NCBI GenBank assembly: GCA_964019165.1 | Contig: OZ025267.1 | Location: 3,249,650-3,313,649 of the forward strand | From: Mastigias papua | Lineage: Eukaryota; Cnidaria; Scyphozoa; Rhizostomeae; Mastigiidae | Length of the DNA stretch: 64,000 nucleotides | Reading direction: 5' to 3' | Translations under genes and position numbers: made by a program | In this document: one piece after another, positions 52,121-64,000 of the stretch | Numbering within the stretch: position 1 is the stretch's first letter | Layout of the letters: each line of letters starts with the position of its first letter | Notes under the pieces: generated by a model | Seen by the model: the letters and a program-made list of their open reading frames with translations, nothing else | What the model was told of the DNA's origin: nothing | Databases searched by the model: none

Positions 52121-55100
52121 ATGACTGCATCACACCGGTTTGCAGATTACTTCGTTGTTTGTGGCCTGGATGAGAAATCAGACCTGGAGCCTGAAGATAC
52201 AAATACGGGTCAGTCTGTCTGCTACATGGTTTGGCATATTTGTTATTATGAGCTCCTTATGTATTCTACATCGCTATTACATAGTATTAAGTTTCTGTGG
52301 AGTTTGTAAACCAACTGAAATTACTTTAGTTTCGTACTCGAAAACTGCTTATGATGACAAGTCATGGTTAATATGAGGCTGTGGTAGTTGTATTGCATAT
52401 TCGGGAGGACCTATCTATCTAAAGTTTATTCGACATTGACCTACGTAGAGGCATTACTCTCATTGTTCAGTGAGTTATTAGAAAAACTGAATTCAATATA
52501 AATTCGTAGTAATAATAAGCCAGAGTGGCTCTGCAGGTTTTCATTGCTAGATCAGGGGTAGCTATAGCTAGATAATTATATAGGTGTAACTTATTGCTGC
52601 ATTATAGACGGAAAGCCTATCACAGATCTGTGGAGTGACTTCCCCTGGACAGACCATAACACTGATAGCCTGTTCATGTAATTTGTTATTATATAAAACC
52701 TAGATAAAGATGATTTTATCACTCAGTGCTGCTAAAAATTGGTCTAACAGGATACAGTCTGCCCTGAGAAAAGCCATTTTTACCAAGATGGTATTATGGA
52801 ATATTTAGAACAAAGCTTGCTTGCTGCATCTGTTAAATCCAGTGAGACCATGTTAGTAAAGCACTAAGAATAGCAAATTATCAAATACTCAATATTTACT
52901 TGTAAGTGTATCCAGTGTCATTTCAGGGTGTCCACCATGTTATCACAAACATCTGTTATTCACTTATTCTCACAAACTTTATGTTTCTGCATTTTTACTC
53001 TTATCTCTGACTTTTTATTGATTCTTCTCATGAACAGGTGAATATGGTAAGGAGTCTATCTTAAATTAATTGCTGCCCATCTGTAAACATAGCAATTTAT
53101 TTTCCAATATGTGGAACTGCCTATTATCATTTTTTGTTTTTTCTGAAGTGGATGTTTATGGTTTCATTTCAAAACCTTGGTTATTGAATGTGAAGAGTGC
53201 ATGTGGAAGATTTTTTTGTTTTGAAATCTGAGTAGAAGGTCACATACAATCATGGAAATGACTCAGGACAGTTGGGGTGATTACCTAATGGATCATGGTG
53301 ATCTTAATCTGTTAGGAATATCCAGTGTTTTTCTATATGATAGCAGCATACTGTTGATGAACAAGTTTACCCTTAACAATTAAATTTATGTATAGGTTAT
53401 TCTATGATTTTTGATTCCACTAAGCATATCATTGTTCTTCTCTTTAGGCTCTGTTGTCCTAGTTTCTCCTTTCAAGCAATGTTATAAAGCAAGTGTTTTG
53501 TGTCATGCACCAAAAGAGGTTCAGTCCAACCCTTTTGATGGAAAGGGAATCAAAATGGTAGGTTTAATTTTCAACCTTTCTTTTATGTCAATTATGCAAT
53601 TAAGAGGTTTTTATCTGTAAGGGTGATATAGTTATGTTTCATTGTGCCTCCAAGTTGTAATGTCCCAAGGGAGTCAAGACAAGAGTCAATGAACTTTTAG
53701 AGAGGCATTGTAACTATTAATGTCCAATAGTTGTATGATGTTACTGGTTCATTATCAACAACATACTTTCTTTATGACTTATCACTGTCTGATAAATGAA
53801 CTTAATGATCTTATTTTGTCTTTTATACCTAGCAAGTTTAATGTTAGCATAAACTGACAGAGCTATGCATTGAGTGATCCAGAAAAGGTTTGAGATTACC
53901 TAAAAACAAACACAATAAATTACAGGAGGCTGGAATAAAAAGGGTGGTTGGAAAATTTCTGTAATTATGTTTGCTATGGGTGGGTTTTGCAAGTCAGTTT
54001 AACTGCATTCAAAATGAAAAACATGTTTGCATATTGTTTGGTACAATAATGCAACCATTCACTTCTTTCTCAGCTTTGTTTTCCAAGAGGCCTCAAGTTT
54101 GAAATGAATGGCAAGCCTGATCCATCATTCCATTCTTTCCTGTTAACTCGTGAGGATGGATCAAGAGTTTATGGTTGTGCACTTACATTTTTTGAAAAAG
54201 TTGAGAATGAGAATATCTGTGCTGCAATGCTGACATTATCCAACATGTATGATACTGAGCAAAGCTCTCCAAGAAGATTGGAACACATGGCAGATAACAC
54301 AGCAATTGAATCTAATTCAGGACCTGAAAATGATGCTGACACAGGGGAAGATTCTATAAGGTATGGTTTGATTTGTTTCCTTATTAAAATTTGTATAGGA
54401 TTACCATTGAATATATACTGATTGCCTCATTAGTACTATAGTTAATGACCATATTAGCTACATCCTTGAGTATTGCAGTTATAATTTTCAAGTTTTTCTC
54501 CTGTTTTCTTCACCCAATATAGGTACAATCCAATGCGTGATATCCTGTACTGTCCAAAGTGTTTATGCCTCATAATGCAACAGCCATTCATTTCAGCTGC
54601 AGAGGCTTGCTTAAGAGAGCTGTACAAAATTGCCATGAATGAAGTTGACCTACCCTTGTATACAGAGTCTTTTGTTTACAATATACTGTTTGAAGTCCCA
54701 GCACCTCCGCCAGGAAGAAATTTACGGTTTAAATGTGGTGGTGCATCAATAACAAGTCAACAACCAAACAGTGATGAATTGCCATTACTAGACTATTCTA
54801 TAAAGGAGCTCTTTCTGACTCTTGGAATTGAGAATGTTGTGGATTTGTACACCTGTGTTTTGCTTGAACACCAGATTCTTCTTGTTGGTTCAGGTACATA
54901 CATACGTACAAGTTTTATTTTATAGAGCCAGTTAAGGTTCTGACAGCTCTATTGAGTTGATGCAGGCCTACTATAACTAAAAGTTAAAAGAAATAAACAT
55001 TGCAATTTTGAGAAATACCTAGAATTTTGTACCATTTGCAAATTGCCAATTTGATTTGTTGCTAGCTTGAAGATGCTTGATCTAAAAATAACTGTCACAG

Positions 55101-58100
55101 TTATAATTGTTATTATCAACCTATGTAAAGCTGGCTGCTATAGGTTCATAGTTATGTAACATATGTACAGCTAAGGAAGAAAACAAAGTGCAAAGGATAG
55201 GTTTTGACACAGTGATTGCAGCTTCTCCAGTGACCATCTGTACAGTATTGGCAGTGACCATTTGTACAGTAATACAGACTCTCCAAAGCTTGGCTTCATT
55301 TGTTTCAAACGCTTAAGCATATTTTATGAATGAGACTCTTATACAGAAGATTTTTTATGTTTCATTGCTTTCTTTTAGAATTGCACAAGTTCATGCTCAT
55401 TGCAGAAGCCATAACTGGATTGCTTTTCCCACTTTATTGGCAACATGTCTATGTGCCCATACTGCCTTCTTCATTGTTGCACTTTCTTGATGCTCCAGTG
55501 CCATTTATAATGGGTGTATATTGCCATACAGAGGAAGACAAAGCACTTCTTGATATACCATATGAGGTAAGGATTAATTTATATTTGCTGATCCCAACTT
55601 ACTAGTACCATTCATACAAGCTAGTAATTATGAGGAAGCACTTGCATTTTCTTGGAGCAAGAGGAGGAATGATCTTAGTCATGAGGTCAAGCAAGCTCTC
55701 TTCATCTTCTTTTAAGAAAATGTTGGAGACTTTTATGTAAATAACTGCTTGTTAGTGTTTATAGTTGTATGATATAAACATTAGTGTCTATAAAATTGTA
55801 GTTAGTTTTCTTTTGCTTTTGATTGGTTATTAGTAGTAGCCGCTTCTTTTCTTAGCATTTTCCGCTGAATGTCAGTGTTGCTGACTGATGGAGCTACCAT
55901 ACATGGATAAGTTTAATGAAAGTAAATTAAGATGAAATATAACGATATGAAAATGCTTATCATTTTGAGCCATCCAAATCGTGTTTAGAGATAGACTTTT
56001 TGTGTGTAGTGCAATCCTTCTCCTGCATCATTAAGCACGATTACTGAGATTTTTTTGCAGATTAATAAATACAAAATAATTTTTGCACTAACAATTCTGT
56101 TTCTTGCTTGGTAATTGATAATAGTCACTTGTGTCCTGCAGTCTTCACTGTGTCTTTTGGATATTGATGAGAATTACATCGAGCTGCCAACAGAGGTCCC
56201 TCACCTTCCAGGCCGAGATGATCTGATCAAAGAGCTTACTGATGTGCTGTCCAAATATAACGTTCGTCCGCCCCAGGGCCAGATCTATCTTCGAACTCTT
56301 ACTACGAGCAGAAGAAGCGACGAGTACGATAGTAATTCGAGCTTTGAAAGCCTCGATGATGATCTAGAAAGCTCTAGTGAAAAGCCGCAACGAGTTCCGC
56401 TCAAAAAAGCAACCAGTTTCAAAGGAACGAGGACTCGTGGAAGACAATCGTCTGGGGAGCGACCCAGGATGAGGAGACTTAGGTCACATTCATCGTCGCC
56501 TTCCTTGAGACGGAAAGCAACAAAGGACATAAGCTATATGATGCAGCCAAGGACACTTAAAATATTGAACAGCAAAAAGATGACAAATGAAAGTGAAGAT
56601 GAAACGAAGGGTAAAGAAATTTCAAATGGAAGTAAAACGCTACCGAATCCTAGACTGGCTGCCATGATGGCCCTGGCCCAGAAAGCGGGAATTGATCCGA
56701 AGTCGGTAATAAGTAAAGACCGACTTGGTGGTGACTTGAACAAAGCGACGTATGCTGCTAAGGAGAATTTATTTATTTATGGAGAAAGAGCTCAGCAGAT
56801 CTCGCGAAAGATACAACATGAAAGTGAATTGAATATAATTGTGAGGGACGTTTTCCTTAATAGATTTACACAGCTTCTTGTTGATTATGAGTCGTTCGTC
56901 ATCGTTCCCAAACAAGAAAAGGAGCAGTGGCTGGCAAACCGAGAACATATGCATAACTTTGATAAGGCCGCCTTCCTTTCTGATCAGTCAACATTTGCAC
57001 TGCCATTCATGACGTTATTTGTTGAAACGCAAGCGTTTGCTAGTCTGATTGATATGAAGATACTGGCCTCTTGGGATGACACAAATCCGAGGTTGTCTTT
57101 CTTTGATAAGAAAAGAGATCTGTTGAAAGTGAGGCTGGGTATCATACGCTCGCATGTTTATGAAAGATGTGCCTATTTTCCTAAATCAAGTAAGTATGCA
57201 AAGATTCAAGCCATTATTGATATATACGTCGTTTTAAGCTGGAGATAGGACATAATGATTCCAGTATAAACCTTCTACCGTTCTTTCTTCCGTTTCTTTT
57301 CTTTCTTGTTCCCGTACCTGTCTTTTTCCTCTGAAGAGTTCTTTCTTTTCCAATCCCTATCTCTTTTGTCGCTGTGTATCGTAATGTCATTGTCAAGCTT
57401 TATAGCATTAAGGGCTGTAGAATACTTTCGATATAGTTATTTTTGATTGGAGTTATTCCAATCGTAATCATTTTGGCCATTTGCATGTTTGCATTATCAG
57501 TCTGTTTCTTTTTCTAAAAGAGAAAAATATTGTTCCAGCATCAATTCTATATAAATTTTGCATCTCAAACTTAGAGTCTACTGTTGTCTTAAATAAGAAT
57601 TTACCCCCCTCACCCCTGATCCCTTAGCCCTGATTAAGTATCCGTTACTTTTCACCCATGGCCCCTCACCTGTGATCTCTCACCCCTTATATTTGAACCC
57701 TCATATCTCACTCCTGATTCATCAATTCTCACTCTTCATATGATCGATTTCAACAGTCTTTCATAACTTAAACCAGCTTTTGCCTAATCAGTTTATCGAT
57801 TAAGCTGTTTGGTTTACTTTACAGTTGAGGCCTATATAAAGCGTTCAAACCACATAGATTATACTGCGCAAGATCCACATGGTTTGAAGCCTCGGCCAAC
57901 TCGAGGTAGGGGAGTTCGAGCTTGAAATCTATACGAAATTTCATAGCTTCGTGTAATTGAGCAATGGAAAAATGAAAAGAGTATAGGCAGACGGATGAAT
58001 GGTTGCTATTTTTCCACAAGTATTACCTATGTTCATACACAGTTTTGATCGGTTCGGTCTAGAATGTGAATGACCTTCAGAAACAAATGGGAAGGGCTGC

Positions 58101-61100
58101 TTGGTTGTTGGTGCACTTGCGTCTACTTCAAAATAACGTAGCAATGAGTGACTGTAATTCCTTAGGGTCATTCTAATGATCAAAAATGCTTTAAGAAACC
58201 CTGTCGGCAGTGCACTTACAGATGGTGTTTGGAAGAGATATTCAATAGTACATAGTACAACCATACCTTTAAGTTAATACACCTTTGGGACATATTTTGT
58301 TAAGATTATGATGCACAGGTATCCCATGTAATCATTATTCGTGCTGATTGTTTTTTCAGAGAGGACACAGAATCGTTTTCCAATGTTGCAAACAGAATTA
58401 CTTGTTGATGGAACAGCTGTTTCAAAGTAATAATTTTTGTTCCTGTTGGTTATTTTAAGTAAAAATTCCAAGTTTTTAGGCACTAATGCCAAGTTTTTAA
58501 TTGCTTTCAAATTATAGCAAGTACACATATCGTTATGTTCTATCATGTGGGGTCTAAATAAATTTCCCGCTTCCATGATCCAACGTGGATGTGCACGAGT
58601 AGTGTGTATATCTGTCAGCACGATGCTTTGCAAGTATCACTAATTAATATCTGGTCGTGGATATTGATGTTTGAGTGAATTTATTGTTTCACTATAGAGG
58701 GGATATTACTTGGTTTGGTGGGACGACCTAAATGATGCTACCCTGCTGTGGCTCATTGATACCTTGAAGAATGGAGTACGGTAGAACAGTTGCAAAACAT
58801 TGGGTTGACTGTAGTTGAGGCGTAGCCAGAGTTAGAGAAGGATTGAATAGGGAAAAGTAGCCTAATGCCTCTTGTATCATTGATCTTTGATATCATGTGA
58901 GATTTCATAGTCCCAATTGTTAGCTGCAATTTGTGGAACGATCCTCTGGCCGTGTGATGTCAGATCTTTAACATTCTTTGTGTATAGGGTGCACCTCTGT
59001 CCATTTTTGTGTGCCATGCTCTTTGCTTACACAGCTTGACCTTCTTTCGTGAAGGGTGTTTATGCAATTGAGGAGCTTGTATATGGAAGGTGCAAACGTA
59101 AAGGCTGTGGAAGTAGATTGAAAATAGCAAAGTGTATCAGGAGTGGACCATTTCTAATTAATCTACATCAAGATTGCGAGATGACCTACCTCTTTATAAT
59201 GACAGTTTTCCCTCAACATTACATTGTTAGCAGATCACCCACCTTTCCTTTCGGGAAATGTTGCTATAGCGTATAAAAAGTCCCAGACTTGGCACTTTTA
59301 ATGGAAGACACTTAGTCAAGAGCAGTATGGTATGAGAGGGATGATTACACTTTGAAGTGTGCATCGAGTAAGAATACATTTGAAGAACGTTACATCCTGC
59401 TTTTGCTCGCCTGTGCCATTATGAAGTCTATTTATCTGTTAGGAAAGTTGGGAAAATTAACTGGAAAAAGCGAGATAAGAAATTGCAGCAAAAGGAGCAT
59501 CACTTATTAAACCAAGCTATGAGAGATAACCAGGTTAGTTCACGTAAACATGTGCATTGTTGATTATTATAGATTATGTGTGCCTGGGTGCATCAACAGC
59601 AGCCTCTTTCGTAATAAAGAGGCAAAGCTTATCATGATTTTTAAGTGTACAGAAGCTCATCGTTTTAAGCACTGAATCATCATTTTGATTCTTAGTGACA
59701 AATAACATGAAAAACCACGTATGCTTCTTCCAATAAAAGTCTTCTTGGCCTCTTTCTCCTTCATTTCTCATATTTGTGGACGTATCTCATCTTCTCAACA
59801 CTTAAAATTTTTTTACCCATTCTGCTTTTAATTTTCAATTGTCGTGTAACATTCTCTTAATCTTTCACTTCTCTATTTCTAAACCGACTAATTATCGTAT
59901 CAAATTTAGGCCGGTTCATTCTCGATCATCGATTAGTAATTTTTTCAGGAGGGCCAGAAGATCAGAGAAAAACTTGCAGAAAGAGTTAAAGTAAGATCTC
60001 CCGGTTTATTAACATCTTACCTAAATCCCTAATTTTGTGTCTATGATTTCGTTGTTATACACTTAATTTATATAATCAGTTGTTATTGATCTTATGTAGT
60101 ACCAAGCTTAATGATGACAGTATTAAGTAAGATGCTCCTTGAAAAAAGTGTCTGATGAAATCAGACTGTGGCGTTTGCAACCGAAAAGCGCCAAGAATAG
60201 CCCTTAGCACAGACTGATGGACTCTTAGGTCTGCCTCTGTTTTGTATCAAAATGATGGAAGAATAATATAGAGATACAATTCTCGATTCTCTTCCTCTCT
60301 GCCTTGTATTGTATTCATACTGTGCGGCTATTTTAGAAATATATGCAAGACAACAGAATCCCAGTTACTGATGGAGCTACACCTGGTGGAAGTCAACAAA
60401 CGTTATCTGCATTTGCAGATCGTCTTTTGAAAGAGTGTAAAATGAAGGTATTATTCAATACAGACCATAGCTCTTGACTCCATTAGTCCTAGATTCCTTT
60501 CATGTGGGTTACCATTTATTTCTTGTAGCTTGATAGATTCTTTTGAAAAGCTAGTGTTTTCCAAAAATCTTCCAATTGTGAGAACGATATCATTATTATC
60601 GTTTAGTGTAATGAAATCTGTGCTGTTTTGTTTTTTTTATTTTTTTAATTCCTTTTCTTTTCCCTCTCATAGCTCATCAGCTTGTGGTAGTATTATTTTT
60701 CTTATAATGGGTGCTATTATATGAGTATTCGCCGGTACAGACTTAAATATAATTCTGTTCTGATGAAAGGCTGGGTAGAAATTACCATTGTAAGAGAAAA
60801 TTATTTTTCTCATAATCAAGCTTACCTATTCATATGCAAACACTGATTTGGCTGTTCGTTGGTGTCTTTTTGAGTATGCATGTAGCCGGGTTTCATTGGC
60901 ATTTCATTTCCATATCATTGCTGTATTTTTTTAAGACAAAAAGGTTGGTTGTACTGAAACTAGGAGAGGAAGCTGTTGAACTGGGCCACAATGAGCATTC
61001 CTCTGCTGGAATTGAGGAAAATACATTGATCGCCAGTCTCTGTGATTTACTGGAGAGAGTATGGAGTCATGGTGTACAGTTAAAGCAGGTAAAGTTGTGC

Positions 61101-63507
61101 TTGTTTGAACCGCCCTCTTTTATTATTTGATATCAGAATCTTGCGGTTTTTATTTGTGTTCGAATATGACTCTTTTTCTCTTTATTTTTGTCAATTGTCG
61201 ATTGTTATACCATCGTTTGCTGTTCCTACTGCAGACGTAGTGAGTGAATGGCTCGTGTTACCAAGCTATGAAATGGTTCTTTTTAGATAGCCCATTATCA
61301 CCCAGTTCGCATTGCACAGTACAAACTGCTTTGTTCACTTGATTGCAGTTAGGATATTCTGATGCATGTTTTAATCTTGTAGCTCGAGATCGGAAATCGT
61401 AGCTCTTCCAAACCCAAGTATGTTTTGAGAATGCGTCAGGTAGTCAAAGAGCGTTTATTTTTCTATTAATTTTCATTTGGAATTAAAATTTGTGTATGTG
61501 CTGAAAGCAGCGAATATCACACTGAATTTCATGTTGATGAATGTCTGAGTGAGTTCAGTCATTGTAGTAAGAGTTCATTTATCTGAATCAACCATAATGA
61601 TACAGGAAAATTTGAATACTTAATCGATGATTTGGTTTTAGGTCAAAATCACCTTAATGATAACATTTTTAAATAAGTCTATATGTGTTTAGGAGAAAAT
61701 GATTGAGGAAAAATTGCAAGATGAATGCGAGAAAATGTATGAACATAGCACGACTCGATTCTCGACTTTGTGCGTCGAGTGTCTCGACCTATACGGTCAG
61801 TGGTCGTGGGTTCGAACCCCGCTTGGGTCTTTCAGTTTCTCGCACTCACCTCACAAAAGCCTACATAGGTAGTCATACAATCAATATGATTTTGGTTGCA
61901 TCGTCAAAGAAATTTCCAGCTATTCAGAAATCAGATATTCTTGCTTTCGGTTGTGCTTGTCATGTACTGTCATTTCTTATACACAGTCGAAATCTGCATT
62001 GTGGTCACATTTGTTGGCATTTCAAGAAAGAGAACAACTGCGCCTTGCTAGAGAGTTTGGCCTGGAAGAGACACCAAATATAGAAGGTGGACCATTCGTT
62101 ACGATTTACTACTTTACAACCTTAGCACAAATTTCTTACCAATATTTTGTTAGTTTTTTGTTGTCGTAGATTTTTGCACTTCGTGAGTTTCAAAGATTTT
62201 ACGTTCACTTACTGCGCATTTTGCAGTGCATAGCTTTATGTTTATTTTTCCCAAATTTTATCTCTTCGTTTCTTCGAATGGATTCGTAGGACGTTACACC
62301 TTTAGTTGCAAACTTATTGACATAGGCACGAATTTGCTCTTGTTGTCTTGTCTTATAAGCAAGCATATTCAACCTGTATCGTGCATAAAATTTGTGCTCT
62401 CTTTGTGTAATGAACAGAAAGTCGCGGCCCTAGTTTTTGTCTGTCTATAGAGCTGTAACGTTATCCCAGAAGACAGAAAATGAGAAAAATGAACATTTTT
62501 CCCATCCTATAAGAAGCGGTGGCACTTGTTTCTGATTGGCATTCTGCGTATTTCCTTCTTATGATCATTAATCTTTCTTTTTTATTTACGTCATTTCTTT
62601 ATTTGATTTCATTAATGTCCATTCTAGCTGAAGTAAAGAAGATAATTTTAGACTTACAAGGAGGAAAGAGAAATACAAACCTTGACGTGATGACGGAAAT
62701 GAGCCGAATGAAGCTAAGGACTAGTCCAGAGCCCGCGTTTTCACCTAGCTCAAGACTTCGCAAAATGAGCATGGATAGTTCAAGGGCCAAGCAACCTTCG
62801 TTTGATTCACCTTCCCAATGCAGTCTCGATGCATTGATCGCGGCGGAAATTCTAACACGTGTTGAATTTTTGTGCGACCTTAGGTAGGCACGTAGTAAAT
62901 ATTTACAGTTCATCTGTTGGTTGAAATCACAATAAAGTAGCGATTGAAACACTATGGTATCTTTGCCACTGGCATTTGGGTAGTTCTCAGTTTGCACTAC
63001 TGCTGCTGCTGCTGCTGCTGCAAGTTAATGGTACCTGGCTGATTCTGACTGAAACGAACAGCTAGTGCATTGCATAGAAGCCGGTCCACCTTCAATACCA
63101 TCTCATGATTCACAATGATGCTTGGTTTGAAAAGATATCCCCGCACTACTCTCTATTGCTTTTGGAATTTTCTTCTCCTACTTGTCAGTTCCCATAGTAG
63201 TCTATATGAATGATTCGTGCTCAAGTGTTTATCCTGGCTTTCCTCATAACTCTCCAATTTAATATGAGAATGGAGCGATTCGATATATGCATTCTTTTCC
63301 TGAAAGATTTAAATGGAATGCAGAACTGTTTTATGCATTTTTCATGCACGTGTTACGTTGAATTAAATATTATTGAAAATTTCGCAAACGTTTTGCTGTT
63401 CTATTGATTTTTTATGATAAAATTGAAGTTGTATTTTCTTGTTGCAGGACTGTTCAAAATATGGCGGAAATCAGGACAGACACGGGATACGCAAGAGCGT
63501 GGACAAG
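52121..63507 (+). CDS. DENND5: DENND5 (Rab6IP1-like DENN-domain protein), 5' part
   Basis: Rab regulator: the DENN module acts as a GEF, and the RUN domain binds Rab6/Rab11-type GTPases in Golgi and endosome traffic. Exons: 52121-52208, 53448-53557, 54074-54360, 54523-54893, 55379-55566, 56142-57189, 57825-57905, 58360-58426, 59443-59533, 59950-59991, 60337-60447, 60936-61088, 61987-62086, 62628-62883, 63448-63507; every junction keeps phase, about 1017 codons. Start [20 protein letters not shown] matches the family N-terminus. uDENN includes [20 protein letters not shown]; cDENN includes [20 protein letters not shown]; dDENN includes [19 protein letters not shown]1 begins near residue 770 ([32 protein letters not shown]). 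The PLAT and second RUN domains should follow beyond the right edge. Vertebrates have two paralogues, A and B; this copy equals neither specifically. Confidence 0.95.
52209..53447. other. DENND5 intron 1
   Basis: 1.2-kb intron after the start-codon exon. No repeat family or coding segment was recognised in it. Confidence 0.6.
56142..57189 (+). other. DENND5 large exon: linker and dDENN
   Basis: 1048 nt, visibly less AT-rich than its flanks. After [20 protein letters not shown] it holds a ~110-residue acidic then basic Ser/Arg-rich insert ([33 protein letters not shown]). It then returns to conserved dDENN sequence ([31 protein letters not shown]). The insert is longer than in vertebrate DENND5A/B and is probably disordered. 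Confidence 0.9.
61745..61865 (+). mobile_element. tRNA-derived SINE head
   Basis: Contains a perfect B-box, GGGTTCGAACCCC, then GCTTGGGTCTTTCAGTTTCT and CGCACTCACCTC. The same order is found twice at 10140-10290. Upstream, CGACCTATACGGTCAGTGG is anticodon-arm-like, but no intact cloverleaf can be drawn, so it is not called a tRNA. It lies in the DENND5 intron 61089-61986. Confidence 0.55.
63000..63023. repeat. (CTG)7 microsatellite
   Basis: Seven CTG units in the DENND5 intron between exons 62628-62883 and 63448-63507. Confidence 0.95.
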
Positions 63508-64000
63508 GTATCAATTTTGGGTGATATTCATGTCTCGTTTTCTATGAATGCGGGCTTATTACTTTTCACAGCTTGCCTAGATTTTTAAGAGATTCTAAGC
63601 ATACTTCAACAGGCTTTCGCTCTTGAGCACCCTCTTGGCAATTGAACATGTCATGATTTTTGCAATATTACTGTTTTCACTTTCAAAGGTTGACTTTGTG
63701 TTTTCGTTAAATTCCCAGCATGCGATACCTCTTACCCTCATTACCACTTGAAGGAACGGATTATCCATATACATTTGAGCACGCTCTCTGCCTCTTTTCG
63801 TGTTGGTTTAATGATTTTCGCGTATACCGAACGAAATAATGATCTTCTAGATGTTTAGTCCGATGTCCCTGCTAAAAAATTTATCAATTGTTTGCGCCTA
63901 CTCAAGCTGCCTATTTGCTGCCTGCTGTATTGATAAGGGGCTGTTTTGAACTGTGTGTTTGTCACAGGTGCTGATCAAAACCTTATTATGGTAATGCAAA

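Noticed and set aside
61681..61745. Extra DENND5 exon beginning GAGAAAATGATTGAGGAAAA
   Set aside because: QLKQ joins directly to [10 protein letters not shown] in the family alignment, leaving no room for it.
61745..61865. Possible tRNA gene
   Set aside because: The B-box is perfect but no full cloverleaf or acceptor stem forms; similarity to two other fragments favours a SINE.

Overview
This is a window of an intron-rich, AT-rich animal nuclear genome. Five protein-coding genes can be rebuilt exon by exon. Each splice junction was checked for reading phase and GT-AG ends. STIM, SRA1, CEBPZOS, DENND5 and an axonemal dynein heavy chain together point to a metazoan. The single-copy look of STIM and DENND5, the introns of about 0.3-8 kb and the mix of TIR/MITE, SINE and LINE debris suggest a non-vertebrate. 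A cnidarian-like genome is my guess, but the sequence does not fix the phylum. There are no operons, CRISPR arrays or prokaryotic signals.

Layout. (1) 303-13913, minus strand: the N-terminal ~794 codons of an inner-arm-type axonemal dynein heavy chain; its 3' part runs off the left edge. (2) 13914-17479: intergenic, with one unexplained plus-strand ORF of 131-153 residues (15393-15854) and a ~335-bp (TA)n tract. (3) 17480-36302, minus strand: a complete STIM gene of ten coding exons (signal peptide, EF-hand, SAM, TM, coiled coil, SOAR/CAD, basic tail). (4) 36303-44146: a repeat-filled gap with a cluster of TA-flanked MITEs, another TIR element and a decayed LINE. (5) 44147-48113, plus: SRA1, missing only its short first coding exon, with an unusually long disordered linker. 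(6) 48431-49714, minus: a complete 74-residue CEBPZOS-like gene, convergent with SRA1. (7) 52121-63507, plus: the 5' ~1017 codons of DENND5, running off the right edge.

The genes do not form one pathway. STIM senses ER calcium and gates Orai channels; the dynein moves cilia; SRA1 is a nuclear/RNA-linked coregulator-type protein; CEBPZOS is a tiny mitochondrial membrane protein; DENND5 is a Rab GEF/effector in vesicle traffic.

Mobile DNA is the second theme. I see at least six copies of a MITE family with TACAC(G/A)...TTATAAGAA termini, three hAT-like MITEs each with a perfect 8-bp target duplication, a large foldback element carrying a broken Myb/SANT-like ORF, tRNA-derived SINEs, LINE tails and several mini- and microsatellites. 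The items I would check first are the 48-nt tandem acceptor inside the STIM SOAR helix, the orphan ORF at 15.4 kb, the 86-nt near-perfect hairpin at 9.7 kb and the three CTGAnGA-hairpin motifs that resemble hammerhead cores.
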